From positions 1-28,422 of the forward strand of contig CAZECE010000148.1 in assembly GCA_964510525.1 (NCBI GenBank): DNA of 28,422 nt, in the 5' to 3' direction. The position numbers and the translations under genes are program-made. This stretch comes from CAZECE01 sp964510525 (GTDB taxonomy: Bacteria > Pseudomonadota > Gammaproteobacteria > Pseudomonadales > JANQJO01). The notes beneath the pieces are model-generated. The model was not told where the DNA came from and searched no databases. It saw only the letters and a list, made by a program, of their open reading frames with translations. Of the stretch, positions 7,369-16,695 are shown piece after piece; positions within the stretch are counted from its first letter, which is position 1; each line of letters opens with the position of its first letter.

Positions 7369-9774
7369 TTAATTCCTTAACACAGCCTGCCAACGGCCAG
7401 CTAAATGTTTTACTACTTGATCAACTCGAGCATCAATCTCTGCATCCTTCAGGGTTTTATCTGGGTGTTGAAAGCGAAGTGTAAACGCCAAACTTTTCAA
7501 CTCCGGATCCACCCCTTGCCCAACATACACATCAAACAAGCTGATCTCTTGCAATGCTTCAATGGCTAACGCCGATACTTCCGTTGTGATATCAGCAACC
7601 GCCAGATCCTTTGGAAACAGCATCGCGATATCACGCTTGATCGCAGGGAACTTAGAAACTTCCTGAAACACAGGTAATTTCCCACCTTCGATACGTTTTA
7701 AGATTAGCTCAAATAAATAAACATTGCCCTCAACACCCAATTTTTTTGCCAAAGAAGGGTGAAGTTTTCCCATTCTGCCAGCAAAATGATGGTCGACAAA
7801 AATGTCCGCCGTTTGCTGTGGGTGCAAAGCTACGTGCTCACCCGGCACAAATCGAACTCGACCACTTAAATGAGATAAAAATTGCTCAACATCACCTTTG
7901 AGATCAAAAAAGTCCGCCTGTGATGCAGAGCCTTGCCAATCCAATGGGCGAGTACCACCACTGATCAACCCGGCTACTCGGTTCTCCTCTTGAGGCATTC
8001 TCATGCCATCAGGGGCTGGCAAAAAGCACACACCAACTTCAAACAATTTAAGATCGTAATGCTGGCGATTCTGGTTGTTTACCACATTTTTTAACAACCC
8101 AGGCCACAACGTGGTTCTCATTACAGATAAATCTTCAGCAATTGGGTTACTTAATGCATAAGCCCCCGTATTAGGCGCTTCAAGATGAGGGGCTGCAAAT
8201 AGACTGTGCCATTTCGGATCGATAAAGCTGTAGTTCACCACCGCCTGAAAACCCACTGCAATCAGTTTTGAGCGCAATTTTTGCTGACTGAGCACGGCCT
8301 CTTGCTCACCACTGGGTGCGTCCAACGACACCGCCGGCAAACGCTCCGGCAGCTTGTGGTAACCATAGACTCGCGCCAACTCTTCGATCAAATCAACATC
8401 ACGCGTAATGTCAAAGCGAAACGAAGGCGGGGTGACTTGCCAAACAGCGTCATTACTTCGATTTAATGAACACCCTAAACGGGATAAGGTGTCAGCCACC
8501 CAATCCAAAGGCCACTCAAAGCCCAACAACCGATTAATTTGCGACACAGGAAATGCGATATCGGATCGAGCCCAGTGCTCAAGATGATGCGCGGCTTCAA
8601 TCACAGGCCCGGCTTTGCCGCCCGTCCAATCGCAAATCAATTGAGTCGCATACTCCATAGCCTGACGGCACAGCGCATAATCAACGCCCCGCTCAAAACG
8701 ATGCGAGGCATCGGTGTGCAATCCATAAGAACGCGCTTGCCCCGCCATGGCAATGGCATCGAAGACCGCGCATTCAAGAAACACCTCTTTGGTGTGCGTT
8801 TTCACACTGCTATCCAGGCCTCCCATGACACCAGCCAACGCTATCGGTCCTTTGGCATCAGCGATAACCAAACTTTTCGTATTAAGCTCAATCTCTTGGC
8901 CGTCAAGCAAGGTCAGCTTTTCATGATTTTGCGCAAAACGCACACTGACCTGATCTTCCAGCTCTCGCAAATCAAACGCATGCATGGGTTGACCTAAAGC
9001 CAACATCGCGTATTGCGTGGCGTCCACCACTGGGTTTATGGGCCGAACGCCAGCTCGGCGTAACCGCTCTTTCACCTCAATGGGCGTTTCACCTGAGCCA
9101 ATGTGTCGGATCACTCGCCCCAAATAAACAGGGCAAGCCTCTAAGGCTTCAATAAATACCGGAAACGTGCTTTGGTGAGCAACGTCAGGCGACTCATAGG
9201 TTGGCAAATTGGGAGCGGTATCGTTTAACACAGCCAACTCACGCGCCAACCCTCGAATGCTTAAGCAATCGCCCCGATTCGGGGTTAACTCAACATCAAT
9301 ACAGGTATCATCCAACTGCAGATAAACGCGGAAATCCTCTCCCACAGGCGCATCAACCGGCAATTCCATGATCCCATCGCTCGACTCGGCTAATCCTAAT
9401 TCCTCCGCAGCACACAGCATCCCTTCCGAAGGCTCGCCTCGGACTTTGCGAGCGGCAATTTTGAAATCTTTTGGCAGTACGGCACCAACGAGGGCAACAG
9501 CCACTTTCAACCCTGAAGCGACATTCGAAGCACCACAGACAATAGACAGCTTCGGGCTTGAAGAACCGATGCTCACATCGCACAAGTTCAAACGATCAGC
9601 ATTGGGGTGCGGACGAACAGATAACACTTCCCCGACCACCACATGACTGAAATCAGGAGCAGCCGATTCAATCGATCCCACCTCTAATCCTGCCATCGTC
9701 AGCTGATGGGCCAATTCTTCTGTATTTAGATTTGGGTTGAACCAGGAACGCAGCCAAGCTTCACTGAATTTCAT
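7369..9774 (-). CDS. pheT: Phenylalanine-tRNA ligase beta subunit
   Basis: This 801-residue beta subunit of the alpha2-beta2 enzyme charges tRNA-Phe in the cytoplasm. The N-terminus MKFSEAWLRSWFNP is typical. An EMAP-II-like OB tRNA-binding domain covers about residues 40-150 (VLSVRPHPNADRLNLC, VCGASNV). It is followed by B3/B4 (LTPNRGDCLSIRGLAREL), the B5 region (FRFDITRDVDLIEELARVYGY), and the C-terminal anticodon-binding FDX-ACB domain (FPAIKRDIAMLF to the end). Length is close to the 795 residues usual in enterics. A GAGAGG lies just before the ATG. It follows pheS by 47 bp and leads into ihfA. Confidence 0.98.
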   Translation of the reverse strand: MKFSEAWLRSWFNPNLNTEELAHQLTMAGLEVGSIESAAPDFSHVVVGEVLSVRPHPNADRLNLCDVSIGSSSPKLSIVCGASNVASGLKVAVALVGAVLPKDFKIAARKVRGEPSEGMLCAAEELGLAESSDGIMELPVDAPVGEDFRVYLQLDDTCIDVELTPNRGDCLSIRGLARELAVLNDTAPNLPTYESPDVAHQSTFPVFIEALEACPVYLGRVIRHIGSGETPIEVKERLRRAGVRPINPVVDATQYAMLALGQPMHAFDLRELEDQVSVRFAQNHEKLTLLDGQEIELNTKSLVIADAKGPIALAGVMGGLDSSVKTHTKEVFLECAVFDAIAMAGQARSYGLHTDASHRFERGVDYALCRQAMEYATQLICDWTGGKAGPVIEAAHHLEHWARSDIAFPVSQINRLLGFEWPLDWVADTLSRLGCSLNRSNDAVWQVTPPSFRFDITRDVDLIEELARVYGYHKLPERLPAVSLDAPSGEQEAVLSQQKLRSKLIAVGFQAVVNYSFIDPKWHSLFAAPHLEAPNTGAYALSNPIAEDLSVMRTTLWPGLLKNVVNNQNRQHYDLKLFEVGVCFLPAPDGMRMPQEENRVAGLISGGTRPLDWQGSASQADFFDLKGDVEQFLSHLSGRVRFVPGEHVALHPQQTADIFVDHHFAGRMGKLHPSLAKKLGVEGNVYLFELILKRIEGGKLPVFQEVSKFPAIKRDIAMLFPKDLAVADITTEVSALAIEALQEISLFDVYVGQGVDPELKSLAFTLRFQHPDKTLKDAEIDARVDQVVKHLAGRWQAVLRN

Positions 9775-9796
9775 AGCAGGCCTCTCAATTTACAAC

Positions 9797-9821
9797 TTAA
9801 AATGACGATTTAAAATGACGA
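9797..9821. repeat. Short direct repeat between pheS and pheT
   Basis: TTAAAATGACGA occurs at 9797 and again at 9810, a 13-bp spaced duplication in the 47-bp gap. It probably arose by slippage, and no function is apparent. Confidence 0.5.
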
Positions 9822-10922
9822 CTAAAACTGTTTTAGAAATTGGACATCGTTGTTAAAGAATAATCGGAGATCCGTAACCCCATAACGCAACATGGCAAAA
9901 CGCTCAACGCCCAAGCCAAATGCCAAGCCTGTGTATTGCTCGGTATCAACATCACAAGCTTCAAATACATGCGGATGAACCATGCCGCACCCTAAGACTT
10001 CTAACCAGCCGGTATGGCTGCAAACACGACAACCTTTGCCTTTGCAGTGTACACATTGAACATCAACTTCAGCAGAAGGCTCTGTAAATGGAAAGTACGA
10101 AGGTCGAAATCGAACCTCTAAATCGGCTTCAAAAAACCAACGTAAAAAAGAAGCCAGCAGCCCTTTTAGATCGGCGAACGTAACGTCTTTATCCACCCAC
10201 AACCCTTCCACTTGATGGAACATCGGCGTATGAGTCAAATCGGAATCACAACGATACACGCGCCCTGGGCAAATGCATCGCAACGGGGGCTCACCCGACA
10301 TCAGTGTCCGAATTTGCACCGGAGACGTGTGAGTGCGCAATAACAAAGGGGCTAAATGAGCCTGTACCGACGAACTCTCCGATGAGTTTAAATAAGATGC
10401 GTTTAAATAAAACGTATCGTGCATCGCCCGAGCCGGATGATGGGATGGGATGTTTAAGGCTTCGAAATTATGAAAGTCATCTTCAATTTCAGGACCTTCC
10501 TTGAGAGCAAACCCAGATTGCTGGAAAAAAGTTTCGATCCGCTGCAAGGTCTGAATGACCGGGTGCTCAGTGCCTTGATAGGCCGAACGACCAGGTAAGG
10601 TCACATCAATTTTCTCAGCCGCCAGCTCCGCTTCTAAAGCCGCCGCTTCTAAAACCGCTTTGCGCTCTTGAATGGCTTGTTGCAACCGAGACTTAGCCTG
10701 ATTGATTTCAGCACCCGCGGCCCGCCGTTGCTCCGGCGGACGCTTGGAAAGCCCTTTCAGCAATTCGGTCAGCCGACCTTTTTTGCCTAAGGCCTCAACC
10801 CGAACCTGATCCAAAGCCGCTAAATCATGACTGCTTGAAACTTGAGTTAGAAACTCAGATAGCAAAGCCTCTAGTGATTGAGACTCCTGTACTTGCTCAT
10901 CTGATTGCTCGTCTAAATGCAC
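9822..10922 (-). CDS. pheS: Phenylalanine-tRNA ligase alpha subunit
   Basis: This 366-residue catalytic subunit forms Phe-AMP and transfers Phe to tRNA. An N-terminal coiled coil (residues about 20-105, with ALGKKGRLTELLKGL) precedes the class II core: GPEIEDDFHNFEALN, HPARAMHDTFY, LLRTHTSPVQIR (motif 2 region), FHQVEGLWVD, and motif 3 GLAFGLGVERFAMLRYG. It is longer than the usual 330-345 residues. There is a short N-terminal extension from the GTG start, and about a dozen extra residues (SYLNSSESSSVQAHLAP) between the DTFYL strand and LLRTHTS. The GTG follows the rplT stop by one base, indicating coupling. Confidence 0.96.
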   Translation of the reverse strand: MHLDEQSDEQVQESQSLEALLSEFLTQVSSSHDLAALDQVRVEALGKKGRLTELLKGLSKRPPEQRRAAGAEINQAKSRLQQAIQERKAVLEAAALEAELAAEKIDVTLPGRSAYQGTEHPVIQTLQRIETFFQQSGFALKEGPEIEDDFHNFEALNIPSHHPARAMHDTFYLNASYLNSSESSSVQAHLAPLLLRTHTSPVQIRTLMSGEPPLRCICPGRVYRCDSDLTHTPMFHQVEGLWVDKDVTFADLKGLLASFLRWFFEADLEVRFRPSYFPFTEPSAEVDVQCVHCKGKGCRVCSHTGWLEVLGCGMVHPHVFEACDVDTEQYTGLAFGLGVERFAMLRYGVTDLRLFFNNDVQFLKQF

Positions 10923-10923
10923 G

Positions 10924-11283
10924 TTAAGCCGCTAACGCCATTTTAGATTGATCCACTAAGGCTTCGAACGCTTTAGGATCATTGACGGCCAGCTCCGCTA
11001 GAATTTTTCGATCCACTAAGATCTCTGCTTTGCTGAGTCCATTCATAAAGACGCTGTAAGACATACCGAATTGACGCGCTGCCGCATTAATACGCATGAT
11101 CCAAAGGCTTCTAAACTGGCGTTTGCGCTGACGACGATCGCGATACGCGTATTGCCCGGCTTTCGTGACCGCCTGAGCCGCCACACGATAGACGCGACTG
11201 CGCGCACCATAATACCCTTTAGCTGCTTTGAGTACCTTTTTATGTCTTTTTCGCGCTTGCACGCCGCGCTTTACCCTAGCCAT
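10924..11283 (-). CDS. rplT: 50S ribosomal protein L20
   Basis: This 119-residue protein binds 23S rRNA early in large-subunit assembly. It matches L20 throughout: the basic N-terminal arm ARVKRGVQARKRHKKVLK, then GYYGARSRVYR and the C-terminal globular domain LWIMRINAAARQFGMSYSVFMNGLSKA. An AGAGG sits 5 nt before the ATG. In this operon L20 is known to repress rpmI-rplT translation by binding its own messenger. Such a site was not identified here by folding. Confidence 0.98.
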   Translation of the reverse strand: MARVKRGVQARKRHKKVLKAAKGYYGARSRVYRVAAQAVTKAGQYAYRDRRQRKRQFRSLWIMRINAAARQFGMSYSVFMNGLSKAEILVDRKILAELAVNDPKAFEALVDQSKMALAA

Positions 11284-11341
11284 ACCTGCCTCTCTTAATG
11301 CTTAAATTTGATGTTTAAAACTGTACCAATAAAATGAAAAA

Positions 11342-11536
11342 CTAAACGCCAGGCAACATACGTTTGACAGACGCCACATCCGACTCATGCACATGCTGCT
11401 TAGGTCGCAGTTGTCGAATGCGCTTAGGGCTCTTTTTGGTCAAAATATGATTTTTAAACGCTTTTTTGCGCTTAAACCCCTTGGCCGTTGCTTTAAAACG
11501 CTTGGCCGCACCACGAACTGACTTTATTTTTGGCAT
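11342..11536 (-). CDS. rpmI: 50S ribosomal protein L35
   Basis: This 64-residue, very basic protein is typical of L35 (MPKIKSVRGAAKRFKATAKG, HILTKKSPKRIRQLR, VKRMLPG). It is a component of the large subunit. AAGGA lies 9 nt before the ATG, and the gene is 20 bp after infC and 58 bp before rplT, the standard operon order. Confidence 0.98.
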   Translation of the reverse strand: MPKIKSVRGAAKRFKATAKGFKRKKAFKNHILTKKSPKRIRQLRPKQHVHESDVASVKRMLPGV

Positions 11537-11556
11537 AGTTTGGTTTCCTTAAAAAA

Positions 11557-12093
11557 TTAATGCTTTTTGGGCGCCAAGACCATAACGATCTGACGACCTT
11601 CAATTTTTGGCTCTTGCTCGACGGTACTTAACGACTCGAGGTCAACCACAATCCGCTTCATAATATCCATACCCAACTCTTGGTGCGCCATCTCTCGACC
11701 ACGAAAACGCAGCGACACCTTAGCTTTATCACCATGCTCTAGAAACCGCTTCAAGTTGCGTAATTTAACCTGATAATCATTGTCTTCGGTTGTTGGGCGA
11801 ATCTTTACTTCTTTTACCTGAACTTGCTTTTGTTTCTTTCGCGATTCCGCGCGCTTCTTTTTCTCGTCAAACAAAAACTTGCCATAATTCATTACCCGAC
11901 ACACAGGCGGATCGGAATCTGGGACAATTTCTACGAGGTCTAAGGCATCTTTTTCCGCAACGCTAAGTGCTTCACCAATGCCGACAATACCAATTTGCTC
12001 TCCATCCTTACTGATTAATCGTACTTTATCGTGAACAATCTCATCGTTGATCTTATTCTTTCGCCCACCCGCACGCTTTCCTGACTGTTTAAT
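11557..12093 (-). CDS. infC: Translation initiation factor IF-3, AUU start
   Basis: This 178-residue factor keeps the 30S subunit free and checks the start codon-initiator tRNA pairing. A conventional start at 11904 would delete the whole N-terminal domain. The frame continues upstream through KINDEIVHDKVRLI, GEQIGIVGIGEALSVAE and LVEIVPDSDPPVCRVMNYGK to an ATT at 12093 (ATT AAA CAG), 7 nt after GGAGG. This is the family's hallmark rare AUU start, which lets IF-3 repress its own translation by rejecting non-AUG starts. The linker (KKKRAESRKKQKQ) and C-domain (RFRGREMAHQELGMDIM, VMVLAPKKH) are intact. The ATT is one base past the thrS stop. Confidence 0.95.
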   Translation of the reverse strand: MKQSGKRAGGRKNKINDEIVHDKVRLISKDGEQIGIVGIGEALSVAEKDALDLVEIVPDSDPPVCRVMNYGKFLFDEKKKRAESRKKQKQVQVKEVKIRPTTEDNDYQVKLRNLKRFLEHGDKAKVSLRFRGREMAHQELGMDIMKRIVVDLESLSTVEQEPKIEGRQIVMVLAPKKH

Positions 12094-12095
12094 AA

Positions 12096-14033
12096 TTATG
12101 CCTCCACAGGGCTACGTCCTAACGAAGCCACCGACTGTTCTAAAATTTGATTGAATTCGGACAGAGCCATCACACCTAAATCCTTTCCGTCCAGCGACCT
12201 AGCCGCAACTAAGCCGGATTCAGCCTCTTTATCACCTAAAATCAACAAAAAAGGCACCCGTGCCACAGTTTGCTCGCGGATTTTAAAGCCAATCTTCTCA
12301 TTCCTCAAGTCAATCTTTGTGCGCCAACCCAACGCATTGAGTTCAGCGACCACATCATTGGCGTAATTCGTCTGTCGATCGGTTATCGTCATCACCACAA
12401 CCTGGACTGGCGCCAGCCAAGTCGGGAATTTTCCCGCATAATGCTCGACTAAGATACCTATAAATCGCTCAAACGAACCCAGTATAGCTCGATGCAGCAT
12501 AACTGGGGTTTTTCGTTCATTATTTTCATCAATATATTTGGCTTCTAAGCGCTCCGGCATTGAAAAATCCACTTGAATGGTGCCGCACTGCCAAACACGC
12601 CCTAAACAATCCAATAAAGAAAATTCAATTTTAGGCCCATAAAACGCACCCTCTCCAGGCAGCAACTCCCAATCCAATCCCTTTTGATCTAACGCTTGTC
12701 GCAAGGCCTGCTCAGATTTATCCCAAATCTCATCCGAACCAACCCGCTTTTCGGGTCGAGTAGACAGTTTAATTTGCACATCATCAAAGCCGAAATCACG
12801 GTACACCGCAAACACCAAATCAATAAAGGCCGACACTTCTTCTTGAATTTGCAGCTCAGTGCAAAAAATATGAGCATCGTCCTGGGTAAAGTTTCGCACC
12901 CGCATTAAACCATGCAAGGTACCGGACGGCTCGTTTCGATGACAGGACCCAAACTCTGCCAAGCGAACCGGCAAATCACGATAACTTTTAATACCCTGAT
13001 TAAACACCTGAACATGACAAGGGCAGTTCATCGGTTTGATCGCGTACTCACGACTTTCAGAGCCCGTGGTAAACATGTCATCACCAAATTTATCCCAGTG
13101 ACCCGACTTCTCCCACAGCACGCGATCCACCACTTGAGGCGTGCGGATTTCCTGATACCCATGATCCAGTTGCAACTTTCGCACATACTGCTCAAGCACT
13201 TGATAGATAGCCCAGCCATGCGGGTGCCAAAACACCATGCCCGGCGCTTCTTCTTGGGTATGAAACAAATCCAGTTGTTTCGCTATCTTGCGGTGATCGC
13301 GCTTCTCAGCTTCGGCCAAGCGCTTTAAATACGCCTTCAATGCTTTCGGCGTCTCCCAAGCCGTACCATAGATACGCTGCAACATGGCATTATTCGCATC
13401 ACCACGCCAATAAGCTCCAGACACCTTGGTCAGCTGAAAAGCTTTTAAGTGACGCGTGTTCGGTACATGGGGCCCACGACACATATCAATGTATTCTTGA
13501 TGGTAATACAGCTTGATTGTTTCACCTTCGGGAATACCATCGACAATCTCAACTTTATACGGCTCCCCTCGCTCTTGAAAAACCGCACGCGCTTTTGCTC
13601 GAGTAACGACCTCAACCCTCACTTCATATTCTTCATCAATGAGCGCTTTCATTTGAGCTTGCAGCGCATCGATGTCTTCCGGTGTTAAACGTTGCTCACA
13701 CTCAACATCATAATAAAAACCCTCATCAATGACCGGCCCAATGGCCATTTTGGTACTGGGATGAAGCCGTTTAATAGCATGGCCAATCAAATGCGCACAA
13801 CTGTGACGAATGATTTCAACGCCTTCGGGGTCTTTTGCCGTGATGATCCTAAGCGCCGTATCGTGCGCAATCGGCAAAGTGGCATCGATCAAGGTCGCTT
13901 GTCCCTCAACCCGGATCTCACCGGCGATCGTTGCCTTGGCCAAGCCTGGACCAATGGCTTGGGCCACCTCTAAAACGGTGACAGCGTCTGAAAAAGTCCG
14001 AGTAGAGCCATCCGGCAAGGTAATAACAGGCAT
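12096..14033 (-). CDS. thrS: Threonine-tRNA ligase
   Basis: This 645-residue class II synthetase charges tRNA-Thr. An N-terminal TGS domain (PVITLPDGSTRTF, residues 1-62) is followed by the editing domain with the HSCAHLIGHAIK zinc-type site that removes mischarged Ser. The catalytic core has the motif KPMNCPCHVQVF (zinc Cys that selects Thr), EFGSCHRNEPSG, RVRNFTQDDAHIFC, GEGAFYGPKIEF and HRAILGSFERFIGILVEHYAG. The C-terminal anticodon-binding domain begins near PVQVVVMTITD. Length equals that of enteric ThrRS. It heads the operon; its stop TAA overlaps the first of two ATT codons at the infC start. The Shine-Dalgarno is weak. Confidence 0.98.
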   Translation of the reverse strand: MPVITLPDGSTRTFSDAVTVLEVAQAIGPGLAKATIAGEIRVEGQATLIDATLPIAHDTALRIITAKDPEGVEIIRHSCAHLIGHAIKRLHPSTKMAIGPVIDEGFYYDVECEQRLTPEDIDALQAQMKALIDEEYEVRVEVVTRAKARAVFQERGEPYKVEIVDGIPEGETIKLYYHQEYIDMCRGPHVPNTRHLKAFQLTKVSGAYWRGDANNAMLQRIYGTAWETPKALKAYLKRLAEAEKRDHRKIAKQLDLFHTQEEAPGMVFWHPHGWAIYQVLEQYVRKLQLDHGYQEIRTPQVVDRVLWEKSGHWDKFGDDMFTTGSESREYAIKPMNCPCHVQVFNQGIKSYRDLPVRLAEFGSCHRNEPSGTLHGLMRVRNFTQDDAHIFCTELQIQEEVSAFIDLVFAVYRDFGFDDVQIKLSTRPEKRVGSDEIWDKSEQALRQALDQKGLDWELLPGEGAFYGPKIEFSLLDCLGRVWQCGTIQVDFSMPERLEAKYIDENNERKTPVMLHRAILGSFERFIGILVEHYAGKFPTWLAPVQVVVMTITDRQTNYANDVVAELNALGWRTKIDLRNEKIGFKIREQTVARVPFLLILGDKEAESGLVAARSLDGKDLGVMALSEFNQILEQSVASLGRSPVEA

Positions 14034-14097
14034 AAGCGGTCGACTTTAAGTAATCCATCAGATAACAAGGGGCTGAATTCTAACGACAATTTGGCTG

Positions 14098-14111
14098 TAG
14101 GTGAACACCTA
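14098..14111. promoter_or_regulatory. Dyad in thrS upstream region
   Basis: TAGGTG-AA-CACCTA, a 14-bp dyad, lies in the 154-bp gap between the divergent thrS and hydrolase genes, 65 bp before the thrS start. It could be an operator or the core of a leader hairpin. Nothing else in the gap is recognised. Confidence 0.3.
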
Positions 14112-14187
14112 GCTGAGAGAAAGCCCCCATCCAACCTGGCCATTTGCATGCTAATCTTAAAGAAAGGCCCAAGCTAAGAGGCAGCCG

Positions 14188-16488
14188 ATGGCAAAAAAAC
14201 TGGGGTACAGCGCTTTACTGATCATCTGCCTGGCGGTGGCGGGTTACACTGCTTTAGATCATGCTTTTTCAGACCTGTATTCAAAAGACGCCAAAACCAA
14301 GCTCATCGTCTATAAAGCCCCCCAAGATACCAGCCCCCCTTTGCCCCCCTACTTAGGCCCGCACCCCAGCACGCAAGATCGCAATACTGACCCTTTCGAC
14401 TACCCGATCAAAATTGGCCAAGTCGGTCCTCATCAACCGCTTTTCTCAGGCCCACTGCAATACCCCTTTTTATGTGGCACACAAGCGTCAGGCTTGGGTC
14501 AGCCCCTTGTCGACAACCAAGATGGCATCGGCATGAAAGTCTTCGCCACAGATCCGATCAGCAACCAACTGACCAACGAAATCATTGGCTACAGCAAAGA
14601 CTGCCTAACCCCCACCACCGCTTTTTATTATTACCACTCGTCAGAGTCGGGCCATTTTGTTCGTTATGACGCAGCAGCCATGCAAAACCCCGACACCCCC
14701 ATCACCCAACTGACCCTTAACGGCAAACATATTGATTTTATTGTCCGTGTTGAGATGGGCACCCTGAACCGATTCATATACGCGATCGCCGCCCTTAAAG
14801 GCATTCACGAAACCCCAAAAGGCAACCTATCCAAACCCGACGGCAGCCACTGGAACAAAACCCTGATTTATCAATTCAGAGGCGGAGTGGGCATTGGCAA
14901 ACGCCAAGGCGTACTGGGCGCAGACAGTTTCTTAAAACGACGTGAAGACGTATTAAAAGAAGGTTATGCCGTAGCGTTCTCCACCGGTAACCAAACCTCC
15001 AACCACTACAACATGTGGATCGCCGAAGAAGTCATGATGCGGGTTAAAAACCAGTTTACTGCTTTGTACGGCGAACCCAAACACACGATCGGCATCGGGG
15101 GGTCAGGGGGGGCCATCCAGCAACTCTTAATCGCGCAAAACCACCCCGGTTTGCTGGATGGCGCCCTAGCGCTCTACTCCTACCCCGACATGGTGACTCA
15201 AATTCCTTACGCCTACGATTGCGAATTACTGGAGTACTATTTTGACGTTACGGCCAAGGACAATGACAAGTGGCAGCGCTGGAAAAATCGCGTTCCCGTT
15301 CAAGGCTTAAACGCCGAGCCCAACCACACCAACGAGTTTTCCACCTACTACAATTTGGCACGCTTGATTCATGGGGTTTGGCCACCAGTCGCCAGCGGCA
15401 TGTCGGAATGCAGCAACGCTTGGCGTGGCCTAACTCAGCTCACCAACAACCCACACTTCACACACTTAGCCAAACATTACAGTGAAGAGGTGTTAGCCGA
15501 AACCCACTGGACGCACTGGGATGATCTGAAACACCTCTACGGGACTAGACCCTCTGGGTACGCCAATCAAGCCTGGGACAATGTCGGCGTACAATATGGC
15601 CTGAACGCGCTCAAAGCTAACGAGATCACCACCGATGAGTTTTTACACTTAAACCACTCGGTTGGTGGCTGGAAGCCCCCAGAAGCCATCCAACAAGAAC
15701 GGCTTTGGCAACTGACACCCAACACCTATTTATTTGAATTCAGCCCCTGGAGTCATCACAACCAGTGGCTACCAGCCAACGATGAATTACCAGCGCTGCG
15801 CACTCGGGCCAACCCTGACGCCATCTCTGCCAGCTACCATTCTGGTCATGTCTTTATCGGCAAAATTAATACCCCTATCTTAGATGTACGTCACTATTTA
15901 GAAGACGAGCTGGACATGCACCATGTCTCCGCCTCGATGTCGATACGGCAGCGCTTAATCGATTATCAAGGGCACGCCGATCAGCACGTGATTTGGGTCA
16001 CGCGCAAACCCCACACCCCCATCCTCGAAGCCATCGAGTCACTCACCAACTGGGTCGATCGTCAACACGCATCCCCTGATCACTCCGCGGCCACCAGCAG
16101 ACCCGAAACACTCCAAGACACTTGCTTTGACGACAAAGGGGTTGTCATAGCAAAAAACACCATCGCCAACAAAACCGCTCAAGAAACCGACACCAGTGAT
16201 AGAGTGCGGGATGGCGTATGGGATGGCCCTTGGAATCAAAAACCGCTAGGCGCTTGCAGCCAGCACTACCCCATTTACCAAAACTCCCGAATTGTATCGG
16301 GCGATGATTGGCGAGGCGACACCATGAAGTGCGCCTTACAAACTGTGGATCAAGCCCTCAAAAACGGGACTTACGGCACCATTAACATGCAACCCTACCG
16401 AGACAGACTCAGAAAAATCTTTCCCGATGGCGTCTGTGATTTTAAGGCCACGGCAAAAGCCAAAGCCAAACTTTGGCAAAATCTTTAA
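14188..16488 (+). CDS. Secreted alpha/beta hydrolase, DUF6351 family
   Basis: This 766-residue protein starts with a signal/anchor segment (residues about 5-24, YSALLIICLAVAGYTAL) and should act outside the cytoplasmic membrane. It matches the DUF6351 family as I recall it: FLCGTQASGLGQPLVDN near residue 95, VRVEMGTLNRFIYAIA, FRGGVGIGKRQG, nucleophile elbow GIGGSGGAIQQ with Ser306, then QNHPGLLDGALALYSYPDM and DCELLEYYFDV. His596 in YQGHADQHVIW is the probable catalytic His, and FPDGVCDF closes the family region. Distant relatives include tannase/feruloyl esterase-like and polyhydroxybutyrate-oligomer hydrolases, so an ester substrate is likely, but the substrate is unknown. GAGG lies 6 nt before the ATG. 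The gene is single and divergent from thrS. Confidence 0.85.
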   Translation: MAKKLGYSALLIICLAVAGYTALDHAFSDLYSKDAKTKLIVYKAPQDTSPPLPPYLGPHPSTQDRNTDPFDYPIKIGQVGPHQPLFSGPLQYPFLCGTQASGLGQPLVDNQDGIGMKVFATDPISNQLTNEIIGYSKDCLTPTTAFYYYHSSESGHFVRYDAAAMQNPDTPITQLTLNGKHIDFIVRVEMGTLNRFIYAIAALKGIHETPKGNLSKPDGSHWNKTLIYQFRGGVGIGKRQGVLGADSFLKRREDVLKEGYAVAFSTGNQTSNHYNMWIAEEVMMRVKNQFTALYGEPKHTIGIGGSGGAIQQLLIAQNHPGLLDGALALYSYPDMVTQIPYAYDCELLEYYFDVTAKDNDKWQRWKNRVPVQGLNAEPNHTNEFSTYYNLARLIHGVWPPVASGMSECSNAWRGLTQLTNNPHFTHLAKHYSEEVLAETHWTHWDDLKHLYGTRPSGYANQAWDNVGVQYGLNALKANEITTDEFLHLNHSVGGWKPPEAIQQERLWQLTPNTYLFEFSPWSHHNQWLPANDELPALRTRANPDAISASYHSGHVFIGKINTPILDVRHYLEDELDMHHVSASMSIRQRLIDYQGHADQHVIWVTRKPHTPILEAIESLTNWVDRQHASPDHSAATSRPETLQDTCFDDKGVVIAKNTIANKTAQETDTSDRVRDGVWDGPWNQKPLGACSQHYPIYQNSRIVSGDDWRGDTMKCALQTVDQALKNGTYGTINMQPYRDRLRKIFPDGVCDFKATAKAKAKLWQNL

Positions 16489-16523
16489 CGAAAAAGCTGC
16501 ACATAAAAACCATTACAGATGCA

Positions 16524-16572
16524 TAAGACCTGAACTACTGGGTCTTAAGGGTATATATTTTTCGTTTTTTTG
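16524..16572 (+). terminator. Possible terminator after hydrolase gene
   Basis: TAAGACC and GGTCTTA form a 7-bp stem around a 10-nt loop 36 bp past the stop codon. A T-rich tract follows about 10 nt later (TTTTTCGTTTTTTT). The gap between stem and tract weakens the call. Confidence 0.4.
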
Positions 16573-16642
16573 TTTACACCCATCCCCTATAAGTAATATG
16601 GTTCGAGCACGAATAGATCTCAGGTAAATTAATTTTATTCAA

Positions 16643-16676
16643 TCTCACCATTTTTCATTTCTCACCATTTTTCATT
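16643..16676. repeat. Exact 17-bp tandem duplication
   Basis: TCTCACCATTTTTCATT occurs twice back to back, ending 19 bp before the next start codon. It lies in the probable promoter or leader region of the 303-residue gene. Confidence 0.8.
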
Positions 16677-16695
16677 GTAAGGGAAACAACGTAAC

